Assembly (NCBI RefSeq): GCF_019218755.1
Contig: NZ_JAHUWZ010000001.1
Location: 248,001 to 312,000, forward strand
DNA length: 64,000 nt
Direction of reading: 5' to 3'
Source: Acidovorax sp. sif1233
GTDB taxonomy: Bacteria > Pseudomonadota > Gammaproteobacteria > Burkholderiales > Burkholderiaceae_C
Shown: positions 43,911-55,100 of the stretch, piece by piece
Layout of the letters: every line of letters starts with the position of its first letter
Position numbering within the stretch: the stretch's first letter is position 1
Made by a program: the position numbers and the translations under genes
The notes under the pieces: generated by a model
Databases searched by the model: none
What the model saw: the letters and a program-made list of their open reading frames with translations, nothing else
Told to the model about the DNA's origin: nothing

Positions 43911-44085
43911 CCATGAAATTTCCTCTTTGGCTGGCGAGAGGCAGTCCGCACCGAATACCGCGTGGGCGATGGCGACGATGTACCGGACCGCCATCCCCGC
44001 TGCGCACGATGACATACCGAACAACCCATTGGCAGTTGCACACGAGATTGCAAACGAATTCAGTGAAAGAAACAGGAGCTCCAAC
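43911..44085 (+). other. ftsA-ftsZ intergenic region
   Basis: 175 bp with lower GC than the flanking genes, probably carrying an ftsZ promoter and leader; the AGGAG site is at 44074-44078. It contains GTTGCACACGAGATTGCAAA, an interrupted GTTGCA/TGCAAA-type dyad near 44035. I cannot assign a start site with confidence. Confidence 0.4.
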
Positions 44086-45327
44086 ATGACCATCGAAATG
44101 ATCGAAGCCGAAGAATTCAACCAGGGCACCCAGATCAAGGTGATCGGCGTGGGCGGCGGCGGCAGCAACGCCGTCGAGCACATGATTGCCCGCAGCGTGC
44201 AGGGCGTGGAGTTTGTCTGCGCCAACACCGACGCGCAGGCATTGACCCGCAGCTCGGCCCACCGCCACATCCAGCTGGGCGGCAGCGGCCTGGGCGCCGG
44301 CAGCAAGCCCGACAAGGGCCGCGAAGCCGCCGAGGCTGCGGTGGACGACATCCGCCTGGCCATCGACGGCGCGCACATGCTGTTCATCACGGCCGGCATG
44401 GGCGGCGGCACGGGCACGGGCGCCGCACCCGTGATCGCCCGCGTGGCCAAGGAAATGGGCATCCTCACCGTGGGCGTGGTCACCAAGCCCTTCGACTGGG
44501 AAGGCGGCCGCCGCATGACCAACGCCGACAACGGCCTGGCCGAGCTCGAAGCCAACGTGGATTCGCTGATCGTGGTGCTCAACGAGAAGCTGCTGGAAGT
44601 GCTGGGCGATGACATCACCCAGGACGAAGCCTTCGCCCATGCCAACGACGTGCTCAAGAACGCCGTGGGCGGCATTGCCGAAATCATCAATGAATACGGC
44701 CACGTGAACGTCGACTTCGAAGACGTGCGCACCGTGATGGGCGAGCCCGGCAAGGCCATGATGGGCACGGCCACCGCCAGCGGCCCGGACCGCGCCCGCA
44801 TCGCCGCCGAACAGGCCGTGGCCTGCCCGCTGCTGGAAGGCATCGACCTGTCGGGCGCCAAGGGCGTGCTGGTGCTGGTGACGGCCGCCAAGGGCAGCCT
44901 GAAGCTGTCCGAATCGCGCCTGGCCATGAGCACCATCAATGCCTACGCCTCGCCCGACGCGCACGTGATCTACGGCGCTGCCTATGACGACAGCCTGGGC
45001 GACGAGATCCGCGTGACCGTGGTGGCCACCGGCCTGTCGCGCCCCAACGCGCGCCGCCAGCCGATTTCGGTGGTGCAGGGCGGCCTGCGCACCGGCACGG
45101 ACAACGTGGCCTACCAGATGCCCATCGCGGGCACGGGGGCCCTGGGCTCGGCCATGGGCGTGCAGGGCGGCCATGCCGGCAGCGCGCAGGCCGACTACGG
45201 CAGCATGTCGGTGCCCAGCGTGTGGCGTACCAACCGCACCCAGGCCGCGGCGCGCGTGGACGCGCTGTCCTCGGGCGGCATGGACGACCTGGAGATTCCG
45301 GCCTTCCTGCGCAAGCAGGCGGATTGA
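44086..45327 (+). CDS. ftsZ: Cell division protein FtsZ
   Basis: Tubulin-like GTPase that forms the Z-ring. 413 aa. IKVIGVGGGGSNAVEHMI, the signature GGGTGTGAAPVIARVAKEMG, NADNGLAELEANVDSLIVVLNEKLL, and DFEDVRTVM. The linker (about 320-385) is Gly/Ala-rich, and the C-terminal peptide DLEIPAFLRKQAD is the FtsA/ZipA-binding tail. Start chosen from the AGGAG 7 nt upstream; a longer in-frame ORF has no homology. Confidence 0.98.
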   Translation: MTIEMIEAEEFNQGTQIKVIGVGGGGSNAVEHMIARSVQGVEFVCANTDAQALTRSSAHRHIQLGGSGLGAGSKPDKGREAAEAAVDDIRLAIDGAHMLFITAGMGGGTGTGAAPVIARVAKEMGILTVGVVTKPFDWEGGRRMTNADNGLAELEANVDSLIVVLNEKLLEVLGDDITQDEAFAHANDVLKNAVGGIAEIINEYGHVNVDFEDVRTVMGEPGKAMMGTATASGPDRARIAAEQAVACPLLEGIDLSGAKGVLVLVTAAKGSLKLSESRLAMSTINAYASPDAHVIYGAAYDDSLGDEIRVTVVATGLSRPNARRQPISVVQGGLRTGTDNVAYQMPIAGTGALGSAMGVQGGHAGSAQADYGSMSVPSVWRTNRTQAAARVDALSSGGMDDLEIPAFLRKQAD

Positions 45328-45332
45328 TTCGG

Positions 45333-45480
45333 TACTCCCCCTGAGCGGCTACGCCGCTTCACCCCCTCTCTCGCTGCGCGGGAGGGGGCGAGGTCTGCGG
45401 CTCCCAGCCCGCCTGCGCGGGCTGGGACAGACCGAGCGCCCCTTGACTCTGGCAAGGGGTTTCTCGACATGCGCGGCGGG
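45333..45480. repeat. GC-rich intergenic repeat, family B (long variant)
   Basis: CCCCTGAGCGGCTACGCCGC, then CCCCCTCTCTCGCTGCGCGG, then GAGGGGGCGAGG, followed by a strong CCCAGCCCGC hairpin. It lies directly after ftsZ. Confidence 0.6.
45403..45426 (+). terminator. Strong hairpin after ftsZ
   Basis: CCCAGCCCGC-CTGC-GCGGGCTGGG: a perfect 10-bp stem with a 4-nt loop, with no T tract after it. It could stall or terminate dcw transcription with Rho, or simply be part of the repeat. Confidence 0.45.
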
Positions 45481-45733
45481 GCGGCGGCCCTTGCGCGGTG
45501 TCTCTGGCATTGGGCCGTGACGGTTTCCACCACCGCGCTTCCTATTTGGCTCGTATGCTCCTCAGCTGCGCAGTCACCGCCGTCTGGGTACGCGTGGCGC
45601 GCAATGCAGTCGCTGCGTGGCGCTACCTGCGTGTCTCTGACAGCTTGTACGCCGCCCCTGCGACTCCGTTTTCTATCAGGGTCATAGGCAGCCGTGGATG
45701 GTTTTTGCGGGGTCGCCCCACTAAAATCCCCGG
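45427..45733. other. ftsZ-lpxC intergenic region
   Basis: About 300 bp with no convincing gene on either strand. The stretch 45490-45700 is less GC-rich than its neighbours and contains the octamer GTGTCTCT twice (about 45499 and 45632). The lpxC promoter should lie near the 3' end; CTAAAAT at 45721-45727 is only 7 bp from the lpxC ATG, so a very short leader is possible if it is the -10. Confidence 0.45.
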
Positions 45734-46657
45734 ATGCTCCAGCAACGCACCCTCAAGACGATCACCCGCGCCGTGGGCGTGGGCCTGCACAGTGGCCAGC
45801 GGGTCGAGCTGACCCTGCGGCCTGCGCAGCCGGACACCGGGATCGTGTTCCGCAGGGTGGACCTGCCGCAGCCGGTGGACATCCCCATCCGGGCGGAGGC
45901 CGTGACCGACACCCGCCTGGCGTCCACCATCGCCGTGGGCAATGCCAAGGTGCACACCGTGGAGCACCTCATGTCGGCCTGCGCGGGGCTGGGCATCGAC
46001 AACCTCTATGTGGACATCACCGCCGAAGAGGTGCCCATCCTGGATGGCTCTTCGGCATCGTTCGTGTTCCTGCTGCAAAGCGCGGGCATCGAGCTGCAGA
46101 ATGCCCCCAAGCGCTTCATCCGCGTCACCCGCCCCGTGGAAGTGCGCGAAGGCGAGGGCGCCGCGGCCAAGTGGGCTCGGCTTGCGCCCTACCACGGCTA
46201 CAAGCTCAGCTTCGAGATCGACTTCGACCACCCCGCCGTGGATTCCACGGGCCAGCGCGTGGAGTTCGACTTGGGGCAAGGCAACTACAGCCGCGACATC
46301 GCCCGCGCGCGCACCTTCGGCTTCACGCGCGATGTGGAGATGATGCGCTCCAACGGCCTGGCGCTGGGCGGCGGCCTCGACAACGCCATCGTGATGGACG
46401 ACTACAAGGTGCTCAACAGCGACGGGCTGCGCTACGACGACGAGTTCGTCAAGCACAAGATCCTGGACGCGATGGGCGACCTGTACCTGATCGGCAAGCC
46501 CCTGCTCGCGGCCTACAGCGCCTTCCGCTCGGGCCACGCCATGAACAACCTGCTGCTGCGCGAGCTGCTGGCCCAGCGCGATGCCTGGGAGGTCGTCACG
46601 TTCGAGGACGAGCGCCAGGCGCCCGGCGGGTTTGCCCAGCCGGCGCGCGCCTGGTGA
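45734..46657 (+). CDS. lpxC: UDP-3-O-acyl-GlcNAc deacetylase LpxC
   Basis: Zn2+ enzyme for the committed step of lipid A synthesis. 307 aa. [26 protein letters not shown], the zinc His motif [65 protein letters not shown], and [18 protein letters not shown] supplying His and Asp ligands. It follows ftsZ as in E. coli, but after a 406-bp gap. Confidence 0.97.
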   Translation: MLQQRTLKTITRAVGVGLHSGQRVELTLRPAQPDTGIVFRRVDLPQPVDIPIRAEAVTDTRLASTIAVGNAKVHTVEHLMSACAGLGIDNLYVDITAEEVPILDGSSASFVFLLQSAGIELQNAPKRFIRVTRPVEVREGEGAAAKWARLAPYHGYKLSFEIDFDHPAVDSTGQRVEFDLGQGNYSRDIARARTFGFTRDVEMMRSNGLALGGGLDNAIVMDDYKVLNSDGLRYDDEFVKHKILDAMGDLYLIGKPLLAAYSAFRSGHAMNNLLLRELLAQRDAWEVVTFEDERQAPGGFAQPARAW

Positions 46658-46739
46658 GCATGAAGCACCATTCCCGGGCCGCAGCCCGGAGCCTCCTGCC
46701 AGTGCCGCGCCCGTTTTCACGGCGCCGGGAGTCCCTGAC

Positions 46740-46916
46740 ATGCTGATCTTTCGCTGGCTGGCCATGCTGCTGCTCCTGGCGGCGGCCGTGTCGTTTGCCT
46801 TCTATGCCGGCACGGGGCAGGCGCGCTACAAACGCCTGGGGCTCGTCATCCTCAAGTGGACGGTGATCGCGGCCGTCTTCTTCTTTGCGGTGGTCCTCAT
46901 CGGGCGCCTCGCCTGA
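46740..46916 (+). CDS. Small two-span membrane protein downstream of lpxC
   Basis: 58 aa: MLIFRWLAMLLLLAAAVSFAFYAG, a basic loop (QARYKRLG), then LVILKWTVIAAVFFFAVVLIGRLA. Two hydrophobic helices fill most of the protein. GGGAG lies 9 nt before the ATG. Function unknown. It may be co-transcribed with lpxC (82 bp gap). Confidence 0.75.
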   Translation: MLIFRWLAMLLLLAAAVSFAFYAGTGQARYKRLGLVILKWTVIAAVFFFAVVLIGRLA

Positions 46917-46953
46917 CCGAGAGGCTCCGCAGCGCGGTTTTTTCTCTCTGGCC

Positions 46954-46959
46954 TATACT
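46954..46959 (+). promoter_or_regulatory. -10 element of the thiC promoter
   Basis: TATACT, 9 bp before the riboswitch aptamer begins. No convincing -35 is present at 16-18 bp. Confidence 0.45.
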
Positions 46960-46965
46960 CGCGCC

Positions 46966-49106
<2,141 letters not shown>

Positions 49107-49119
49107 GCCCGCCTACTGA

Positions 49120-49150
49120 CCCCGGGGATTCCCTGCAAAGGGCCCCGGGG
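49120..49150 (+). terminator. GC hairpin after thiC
   Basis: CCCCGGGG (49120-49127) pairs with CCCCGGGG (49143-49150), with an inner CCC/GGG stem. No T tract follows, so it would need Rho or act only as an RNA-stabilising 3' end. Confidence 0.45.
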
Positions 49151-49231
49151 CGGTGCTTACCCTGTGCGGCGGGGGCGGCAGCCCGGCATATAGTCCGGCC
49201 ACACTCGGTTCAGAAGACCGGGGGGAGGGCG

Positions 49232-49247
49232 TGGCACCAAATTTGCT
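49232..49247 (+). promoter_or_regulatory. Consensus sigma54 promoter of the chemotaxis receptor gene
   Basis: TGGCAC-CAAAT-TTGCT matches TGGCAC-N5-TTGCW at every fixed base. The start site would fall near 49259, about 26 nt before the receptor ATG, which is preceded by GGAAGAG. Confidence 0.85.
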
Positions 49248-49284
49248 ATGCTGGATTGTCTGTTAAAAACTGTAAGGAAGAGCC

Positions 49285-50943
49285 ATGAATGCTCTGGGCC
49301 GCTTCTCCATCCGCACGCGCCTTTACTTCGGAACCGTCTTTTCCCTGATCCTGCTTGTTGTCATCGGCGCCATGGGCTACGTGGCGCTGGACCGCACGCG
49401 CGGCACGCTGCAGGTGCTGTTCTCGCAGCGCGTACAGACCCTCACCGACATGTCGGAGCTGCGCACCACGCTGGGCGACCTGCGCCGTACCGAAAAAGAC
49501 ATCATCATCAACTTCAACAACTCGGTCGAGGTCTCCGCGCTGCGCGAGACCTGGGCCAAGACACTGGCCGCGCTGCGCAAGAGCCTGGCCGATGTGCGCC
49601 AGGTGCAGTCGGGCGATGCGGCCTTCGTCGAGTCCATCGACAAGTCGCTGGCCGAGATCAAGCAGTACGAAACCGGCATTTCCCCTATCTTCGAGAAGAT
49701 CGAGGGCGCGCAGCTCGATGGCGCCGGCGGCGGCGCCTATGCCGACCGGCTCAAGGTCCACATGGAGGCCACCGACAAGCTGTTCTCCAGCCTGGCCACC
49801 ACGGCCCGCGCGCAGATGGACGAGGCCCGCGCGGGCGTGGAGTCCCGCACCTCCACCATGTCGGCCTTCATCGGCATCGGCCTGCTGCTGGGGCTGGCCG
49901 TGCTGATCCCGCTCACGTTCTTCAGCGTGCGCTCCATCACCGGATCGCTGCGCCAGGCGCAGGAGCTGGCCGACCGCATCGCCAGCGGCGACCTGTCGCG
50001 CGATGTGGAGGCCATGAACCAGGATGAGGTGGGCCAGCTGGTGGCCGCCATGGGGCGCATGCAGGATGCGCTGCGTGGCCTGGTGCGCCAGGTGCAGGAC
50101 ACGGCGGGCAACATCTCCACCGCCAGCTCCGAGATCGCCAGCGGCAACCACGACCTGAGCCACCGCACCGAGCAGACGGCTGCCAATCTGGAGGAAACCG
50201 CTTCGTCCATGGAGATGCTGACCAGCACCGTGCAGCAAAGCGCGCAGTCCTCGCGCCAGGCCAGCGACTTCGCCTCCACGGCCGCCGAGGTGGCCGCGCG
50301 CGGCGGCACCGTGGTGTCGCAGGTGGTGACCACCATGGACCAGATCACCACCAGCTCGCGCAAGATCGCCGACATCACGGGTGTGATCGACTCCATCGCC
50401 TTCCAGACGAACATCCTGGCGCTCAATGCCGCGGTCGAGGCCGCGCGCGCGGGCGAACAGGGCCGCGGCTTTGCCGTGGTGGCGAGCGAGGTGCGCAGCC
50501 TCGCGCAGCGCAGCGCGGAGGCGGCCAAGGAGATCAAGGGCCTCATCAGCTCCTCGGTGGAGCGGGTCGAGGACGGCTCGCGCCTCGTGAGCCAGGCCGG
50601 CCAGACCATGACCGAGATCGTGAGCAGCGTGCGCCGCGTGTCCGACATCATTGGCGAGATCACCGCTTCGTCGGCCGAGCAGAGCGACAACATCGGCCAG
50701 ATCAGCCAGGCCGTCTCGCAGCTCGACCAGATGACGCAGCAGAACGCGGCCCTGGTGGAGCAGTCCACTGCGGCCTCGGAATCGCTGCGCGAACAGGCGG
50801 TGCAGCTGACCAGCGCGGTCCGGCAGTTCAAGCTGCAAGGGGGGGGCTCGGAGCTGCCCTCCTCGCCTTCATCGGCGCCGCTGGCCTCGCCCGCGCCCGC
50901 CGTTTCACCGGCGGGCCGGCGCCCCGCACTGCAGATCCGCTGA
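49285..50943 (+). CDS. Methyl-accepting chemotaxis protein
   Basis: 552-aa receptor. TM1 at about 12-32 ([23 protein letters not shown]), periplasmic four-helix-bundle-like sensor, TM2 at about 192-214, HAMP (about 215-270), then the MCP signalling domain with the tip [51 protein letters not shown]. No C-terminal CheR/CheB-tethering pentapeptide; it ends in a Pro/Ser tail. The ligand cannot be told. It is alone, preceded by a sigma54 promoter. Confidence 0.95.
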   Translation: MNALGRFSIRTRLYFGTVFSLILLVVIGAMGYVALDRTRGTLQVLFSQRVQTLTDMSELRTTLGDLRRTEKDIIINFNNSVEVSALRETWAKTLAALRKSLADVRQVQSGDAAFVESIDKSLAEIKQYETGISPIFEKIEGAQLDGAGGGAYADRLKVHMEATDKLFSSLATTARAQMDEARAGVESRTSTMSAFIGIGLLLGLAVLIPLTFFSVRSITGSLRQAQELADRIASGDLSRDVEAMNQDEVGQLVAAMGRMQDALRGLVRQVQDTAGNISTASSEIASGNHDLSHRTEQTAANLEETASSMEMLTSTVQQSAQSSRQASDFASTAAEVAARGGTVVSQVVTTMDQITTSSRKIADITGVIDSIAFQTNILALNAAVEAARAGEQGRGFAVVASEVRSLAQRSAEAAKEIKGLISSSVERVEDGSRLVSQAGQTMTEIVSSVRRVSDIIGEITASSAEQSDNIGQISQAVSQLDQMTQQNAALVEQSTAASESLREQAVQLTSAVRQFKLQGGGSELPSSPSSAPLASPAPAVSPAGRRPALQIR

Positions 50944-50949
50944 TCCCAA

Positions 50950-51012
50950 GCGTTTTGAGCCTCTAGCGCTTGCTTGTCAAGCGCGGATTGCTATTAAAAA
51001 AGTAGCAAAATG
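50950..51012. repeat. AT-rich dispersed repeat, family A
   Basis: Intergenic between the receptor gene and gspE: CTAGCGCTTGCTTGTCAAGC, then GCGGATTGCTATTAAAAAAG. The AGCGCTTG and CAAGCGC arms form a hairpin. Confidence 0.7.
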
Positions 51013-51069
51013 ATCCCGGTGGCGCACCGCCACCGAGAGGGCCTGTGGCGCGGCCGCCGGCCCGTGGGA

Positions 51070-52458
51070 TCAGTCCCGCGTCACGCGCAGCACTTCCTCG
51101 CGGCTGGTGATGCCCGCCGCGATGAGCCGCTCGCCATCCTCCCGCATCAGCGCCATGCCATCGGCCAGCGCGGCGGTGCGGATGTCGGCCTCGGAGGCCT
51201 GGTTGTGGATCTGGGCGCGGATCGCGTCCGTGGTCACCAGCAGCTCGAACACGCCGGTGCGGCCGGTGTAGCCCGTCTGGCCGCAGTGATCGCAGCCTGC
51301 CCCATGGCAATGGCTGCAGTATTTGCGCACCAGGCGCTGGGCCAGCACGCCCAGCAGCGAGGACGACAGCAGGAACGGCTCCACGCCCATGTCGGTCAGG
51401 CGCGTCACGGCGCTGGCCGCGTCGTTGGTGTGCAGCGTGGCCAGCACCAAATGGCCTGTCAGCGAGGCCTGGATGGCGATCTGCGCGGTCTCGAAGTCGC
51501 GGATTTCGCCGATCATGATGATGTCCGGGTCCTGGCGCAGGATGGCGCGCAGGGCCTTGGCGAAGGTCAGCTCGATCTTGCTGTTGACCTGGGTCTGGCC
51601 CACGCCGGGCAGCTCGTACTCGATGGGGTCTTCCACCGTCATGATGTTGTTGCGCGTGGCATCGAGCCGGCCCAGCGCCGCATACAGCGTGGTGGTCTTG
51701 CCCGAGCCCGTGGGGCCCGTCACCAGGATGATGCCGTGTGGCTGGCTGATGAGGCCCTCAAAGCGGCGCAGGGTGTCGCCCTGCATGCCCACGGCTTCCA
51801 GGCTCAGCTTGCTCTCGCTCTTGTCCAGCAGGCGCAGCACGGCGCGCTCGCCGTGGGCGCTGGGCAGGGTGGACACGCGCACGTCGATGGCGCGGGTGCC
51901 CAGGCGCAGGCTGATGCGGCCGTCCTGCGGCAGGCGTTTCTCAGAGATGTCCAGGTCGGCCATGATCTTCAGGCGCGAGATCAGGGCGGCGTGCAGCGCG
52001 CGGTTGGGCTGCACCACCTCGCGCAGCGTGCCGTCCACGCGAAAACGCACGCTGGAATGGCGCTCGTAGGGCTCGATGTGGATGTCGCTCGCGCCGTCGC
52101 GCGCGGCCTGCGTGAGCAGGGCGTTGAGCATGCGGATGATGGGCGCGTCGCCAGCCGATTCCAGCAGGTCTTCCACGGCGGGCAGTTCCTGCATCATGCG
52201 CGAGAGGTCGGCGTCGCTCTCGACCTCGCTCACCACCGTGGCGGCGCTCGATTCGCTGTGCGAATACACGGCACTGATGCGCTGGGCCAGGGCCGGGGCG
52301 TCCAGCGGCAGCAGCTGCTGCACAGGGTGCTTGCGCAGCACTTCGGACAGCGCTCCCGCGTCGGGGCTGGGGCCATGCCACAGCACCAGCTGGTGGCCGT
52401 CGTCCTCCAGCAGCAGCTGGGCCGTGCGGGCAAAGGCGTAGGGTAGGGGGTGGCGCAT
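51070..52458 (-). CDS. gspE: Type II secretion ATPase GspE
   Basis: Cytoplasmic motor of the T2SS. 462 aa. ASDIHIEPYE, Walker A GPTGSGKTT (248-256), the Asp box, Walker B RQDPDIIMIGEIRDFETA, His box TGHLVLATLHTNDA, and the four-Cys zinc motif in CSHCHGAGCDHC. The N1E part is reduced relative to longer GspE proteins. Last gene of the cluster; gspF, often the next gene, is not present. Confidence 0.96.
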   Translation of the reverse strand: MRHPLPYAFARTAQLLLEDDGHQLVLWHGPSPDAGALSEVLRKHPVQQLLPLDAPALAQRISAVYSHSESSAATVVSEVESDADLSRMMQELPAVEDLLESAGDAPIIRMLNALLTQAARDGASDIHIEPYERHSSVRFRVDGTLREVVQPNRALHAALISRLKIMADLDISEKRLPQDGRISLRLGTRAIDVRVSTLPSAHGERAVLRLLDKSESKLSLEAVGMQGDTLRRFEGLISQPHGIILVTGPTGSGKTTTLYAALGRLDATRNNIMTVEDPIEYELPGVGQTQVNSKIELTFAKALRAILRQDPDIIMIGEIRDFETAQIAIQASLTGHLVLATLHTNDAASAVTRLTDMGVEPFLLSSSLLGVLAQRLVRKYCSHCHGAGCDHCGQTGYTGRTGVFELLVTTDAIRAQIHNQASEADIRTAALADGMALMREDGERLIAAGITSREEVLRVTRD

Positions 52459-52471
52459 GGGGGCTCGGTCC

Positions 52472-55096
52472 TCAGAGCGCCTGGGCCGCCACCGTGGCGT
52501 TCAAGGCCGTCTGGCTGCGCACCGTGGCCGCAGCCGCCTGGGCGGCGTCTTCCGTGGCGAACGGGCCTACGCGCACACGGGTGGCTTTGCCCCGGTTGGT
52601 TTCCACCGCCTGCAGGGACAGCGGCAGCGCGGAGTCGCGCAGCTTGGCCATCGCGCTCCTGGACTGGGCGTCCTGGCCCATCACGCCGACGTTCACGTAG
52701 TACAGGGGCACCGGCACCTTGGCCATGGGCGTGGCGGCGGTGCCGGGCTGGGCCGGGGCGCTGCTTTGTGGGGCCGTGGCGGGGTTGACTGGCTGGGGCG
52801 CGGGCACCGGGGTCAGCTGCTGCTGCTGTTGCTGCTGCAGGGGCGCCGGCATGGCGGCGGGGGCGGTGCGTTCGGGTGCCACGGGCAGTGCGGGCAGCAC
52901 CGGGGCCCCCGATACCGTACCCATCATCAGGCTAGGGGCGGGCTGGGTGGCGTGCTGCAGCGCCCGGATGGCTTCGTAGCGGTCCACCACCAGGGCGTCG
53001 CTGGTCGCGTTGTCGCGCACCACGATGGGGCGCAGGAAGATCATCAGGTTGGTCTTGCGGCGCGAGCGGTTCTCGCTCTTGAACAGGTTGCCCACCACGG
53101 GCAGGTCGCCCATCACGGGCACCTTGTCTTCGCCCTGCGAGTAGGTGTCCTCCAGCAGGCCGCCGATGACGATGATGCTGCCGTCGTCCACCACCACGTT
53201 CGATTCGACCGCACGCTTGCTGGTGGTGGGGCCGGTGGCGTTGGACAGGGTGGAGCGGTCGATCTTGGAGATCTCCTGGTAGATCGCCATTTTCACGGTG
53301 CCGTTCTCGCCGATCTGCGGGCGCACCTTGAGCATCAGGCCCACGTCCTTGCGCTCCACGGTGTTGAACGGGTTCACTGTGCCGCTGTTGCCGGTGTTCG
53401 CATACGAGCCCGTGACGAAGGGCACGTTGTCGCCGATGAGGATGCGCGCCTCCTCGTTGTCCAGCGTCATCAGATTGGGGGTGGACAACACGTTGGCGTC
53501 GCCGCTGTTCTGCAGGAAGTTGGCCAGCGCGCCCAGGTAGTACTGGCCGTTGATGCGCGGCGCGAGCGCCAGGTTCAGGCCCCCGCCCAGGCCGCCCGCG
53601 GCGGTGGCGATGCTGCTGGCACTGCCCGACGCCAGCGCGGCGGTCAGCCCCAGGATGTTGGCGCCGGCCGCGCCGGAGTTGGTGCCGATCACACCCACCG
53701 TGCCGTCCCCCTGCTTGCCCAGGATGCCCTGCCACTGGATGCCGAACTGCGCCACTTTGTTGGCCGACACCTCCACGATCAGACTTTCCACCAGCACCTG
53801 CGCGCGGCGGCCGTCGAGCTTGTCGATGACGGTGCGCAGCTGGCGGTACAGCGGCTCGGGCGCCGTGATGATGAGCGAGTTGGTCGTCGGGTCGGCCTGG
53901 ATCTGGCCGCCGGTGGAGGGCTGGTTGTTGTTGGTGCTGCTGGTGCCCATGCTGGAGCTGCCAGAGCCCAGGCCGGAGTTGCTGCCGCCCCCGGACAGGC
54001 TGCTGCCCGTGGACAGCATGCTGCCGCTGTTGTTGCCACCGCCCACGCCTGCGCTGGGCGCCGCCGGTGCGGCGCTTGCGCCCGCGCCGCCGCCACCCGT
54101 GTTGCCGCTGCCGCCCATGGCCGCCATCGCGGCGCGCAGGGTGGTGGCCAGCTTGGTGGCGTCGGCATTCTTCAGGTAGACCACGTGGATGTTGCCGGTG
54201 GCCGCACTGCTGCCGGGCGCGGGCGCCTGGTCGAGCTGCGCCACCAGCGCGCGCACCTGGGCCACGCGGGCCGGGTTGGCCGCGCGCAGGATCAGCGCGT
54301 TGCTGCGCGGCTCGGCGATCAGCGTGGTCTTGAACGAGGTGTCGGTCTGGCCCTGTGCGCCTGGCGCGCCGGGGGTGGCGCCGCTGCCGCCGTCGATCAG
54401 GCGCGCCACCAGCGGCGCGAGGTCGGTGGCGACGGCGTTGCGCAGAGGGATCACTTCCACGTCGCTGGCGTTGGAGACATCCATGGCCGCCACGATGCGC
54501 GCCAGGCGTTGCAGGTTGTCGGCGTAGTCGGTGATCACCAGCGAGTTGTTGCCGGGGTTCACGTTGATGGTGTTGTTGGGGCTGATCAGCGGGCGCAGCA
54601 CGGGCACGAGGTTGGCCGCGTTCTCGAAGTTGAGCTTGAAGATCTGCGTGACGATCTGCCCGCCCCCGGGCGCGCTGCCGGCGTTGCCCTGCACCACGCT
54701 CACGCTGCCGCCCTGCAGCTTGGCGTCGGCCTCGGGCACCACCTTGTACAGGCCTGCGGCCTCCACCACCGTGAAGCCCTGCAGGCGCAGCGCGGCCAGG
54801 AACTGCTGGAAGGCGGCGGCGGGTGTCACGGCCCGTTCGGTGACCAGGTTGAGCTGGCCCTTGACGCGGGGATCGACCACCACGTTGCGGCCGGTGATGG
54901 TGGCCATGGTGCGCGCCACCGCCTCGATCTCGGCATTGGCGAAGTTCAGCGTGACCGGTTCGCCCGAGCGCACGCTGCCGGTGCTGGTGTCAATGGCGGT
55001 CTGCGCAATGATCTGGCCGCCAGCGCAGGTCAGTAAAACGCTGAAAGCTATTGTTTTGAGAGCAAAACCCGGGCGGTGCGAAAACAAGGAAGTCAT
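52472..55096 (-). CDS. gspD: Type II secretion secretin GspD with a C-terminal SPOR domain
   Basis: Outer-membrane channel of the T2SS. 874 aa: signal peptide (1-28, its core encoded by a family A repeat), N0-N3 domains, a Gly/Ser/Asn-rich insertion in the N3 region (about 325-390), and the secretin domain (VPVMGDLPVVGNLFKSENRSRRKTNLMIFLRPIVV). After a Pro/Gln-rich linker (QQQQQQ region, about 725-795), residues about 799-874 (YYVNVGVMGQ ... RVRVGPFATEDAAQAAAATV) form a SPOR domain, the module that binds denuded septal peptidoglycan. Most secretins have instead an S-domain for a pilotin. Confidence 0.95.
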   Translation of the reverse strand: MTSLFSHRPGFALKTIAFSVLLTCAGGQIIAQTAIDTSTGSVRSGEPVTLNFANAEIEAVARTMATITGRNVVVDPRVKGQLNLVTERAVTPAAAFQQFLAALRLQGFTVVEAAGLYKVVPEADAKLQGGSVSVVQGNAGSAPGGGQIVTQIFKLNFENAANLVPVLRPLISPNNTINVNPGNNSLVITDYADNLQRLARIVAAMDVSNASDVEVIPLRNAVATDLAPLVARLIDGGSGATPGAPGAQGQTDTSFKTTLIAEPRSNALILRAANPARVAQVRALVAQLDQAPAPGSSAATGNIHVVYLKNADATKLATTLRAAMAAMGGSGNTGGGGAGASAAPAAPSAGVGGGNNSGSMLSTGSSLSGGGSNSGLGSGSSSMGTSSTNNNQPSTGGQIQADPTTNSLIITAPEPLYRQLRTVIDKLDGRRAQVLVESLIVEVSANKVAQFGIQWQGILGKQGDGTVGVIGTNSGAAGANILGLTAALASGSASSIATAAGGLGGGLNLALAPRINGQYYLGALANFLQNSGDANVLSTPNLMTLDNEEARILIGDNVPFVTGSYANTGNSGTVNPFNTVERKDVGLMLKVRPQIGENGTVKMAIYQEISKIDRSTLSNATGPTTSKRAVESNVVVDDGSIIVIGGLLEDTYSQGEDKVPVMGDLPVVGNLFKSENRSRRKTNLMIFLRPIVVRDNATSDALVVDRYEAIRALQHATQPAPSLMMGTVSGAPVLPALPVAPERTAPAAMPAPLQQQQQQQLTPVPAPQPVNPATAPQSSAPAQPGTAATPMAKVPVPLYYVNVGVMGQDAQSRSAMAKLRDSALPLSLQAVETNRGKATRVRVGPFATEDAAQAAAATVRSQTALNATVAAQAL
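55028..55072. repeat. AT-rich dispersed repeat, family A, in the gspD signal peptide
   Basis: AGTAAAACGCTGAAAGCTAT, then TGTTTTGAGAGC. On the minus strand it encodes FALKTIAFSVLL, the hydrophobic core of the GspD signal sequence. Confidence 0.6.
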
Positions 55097-55100
55097 AGGT

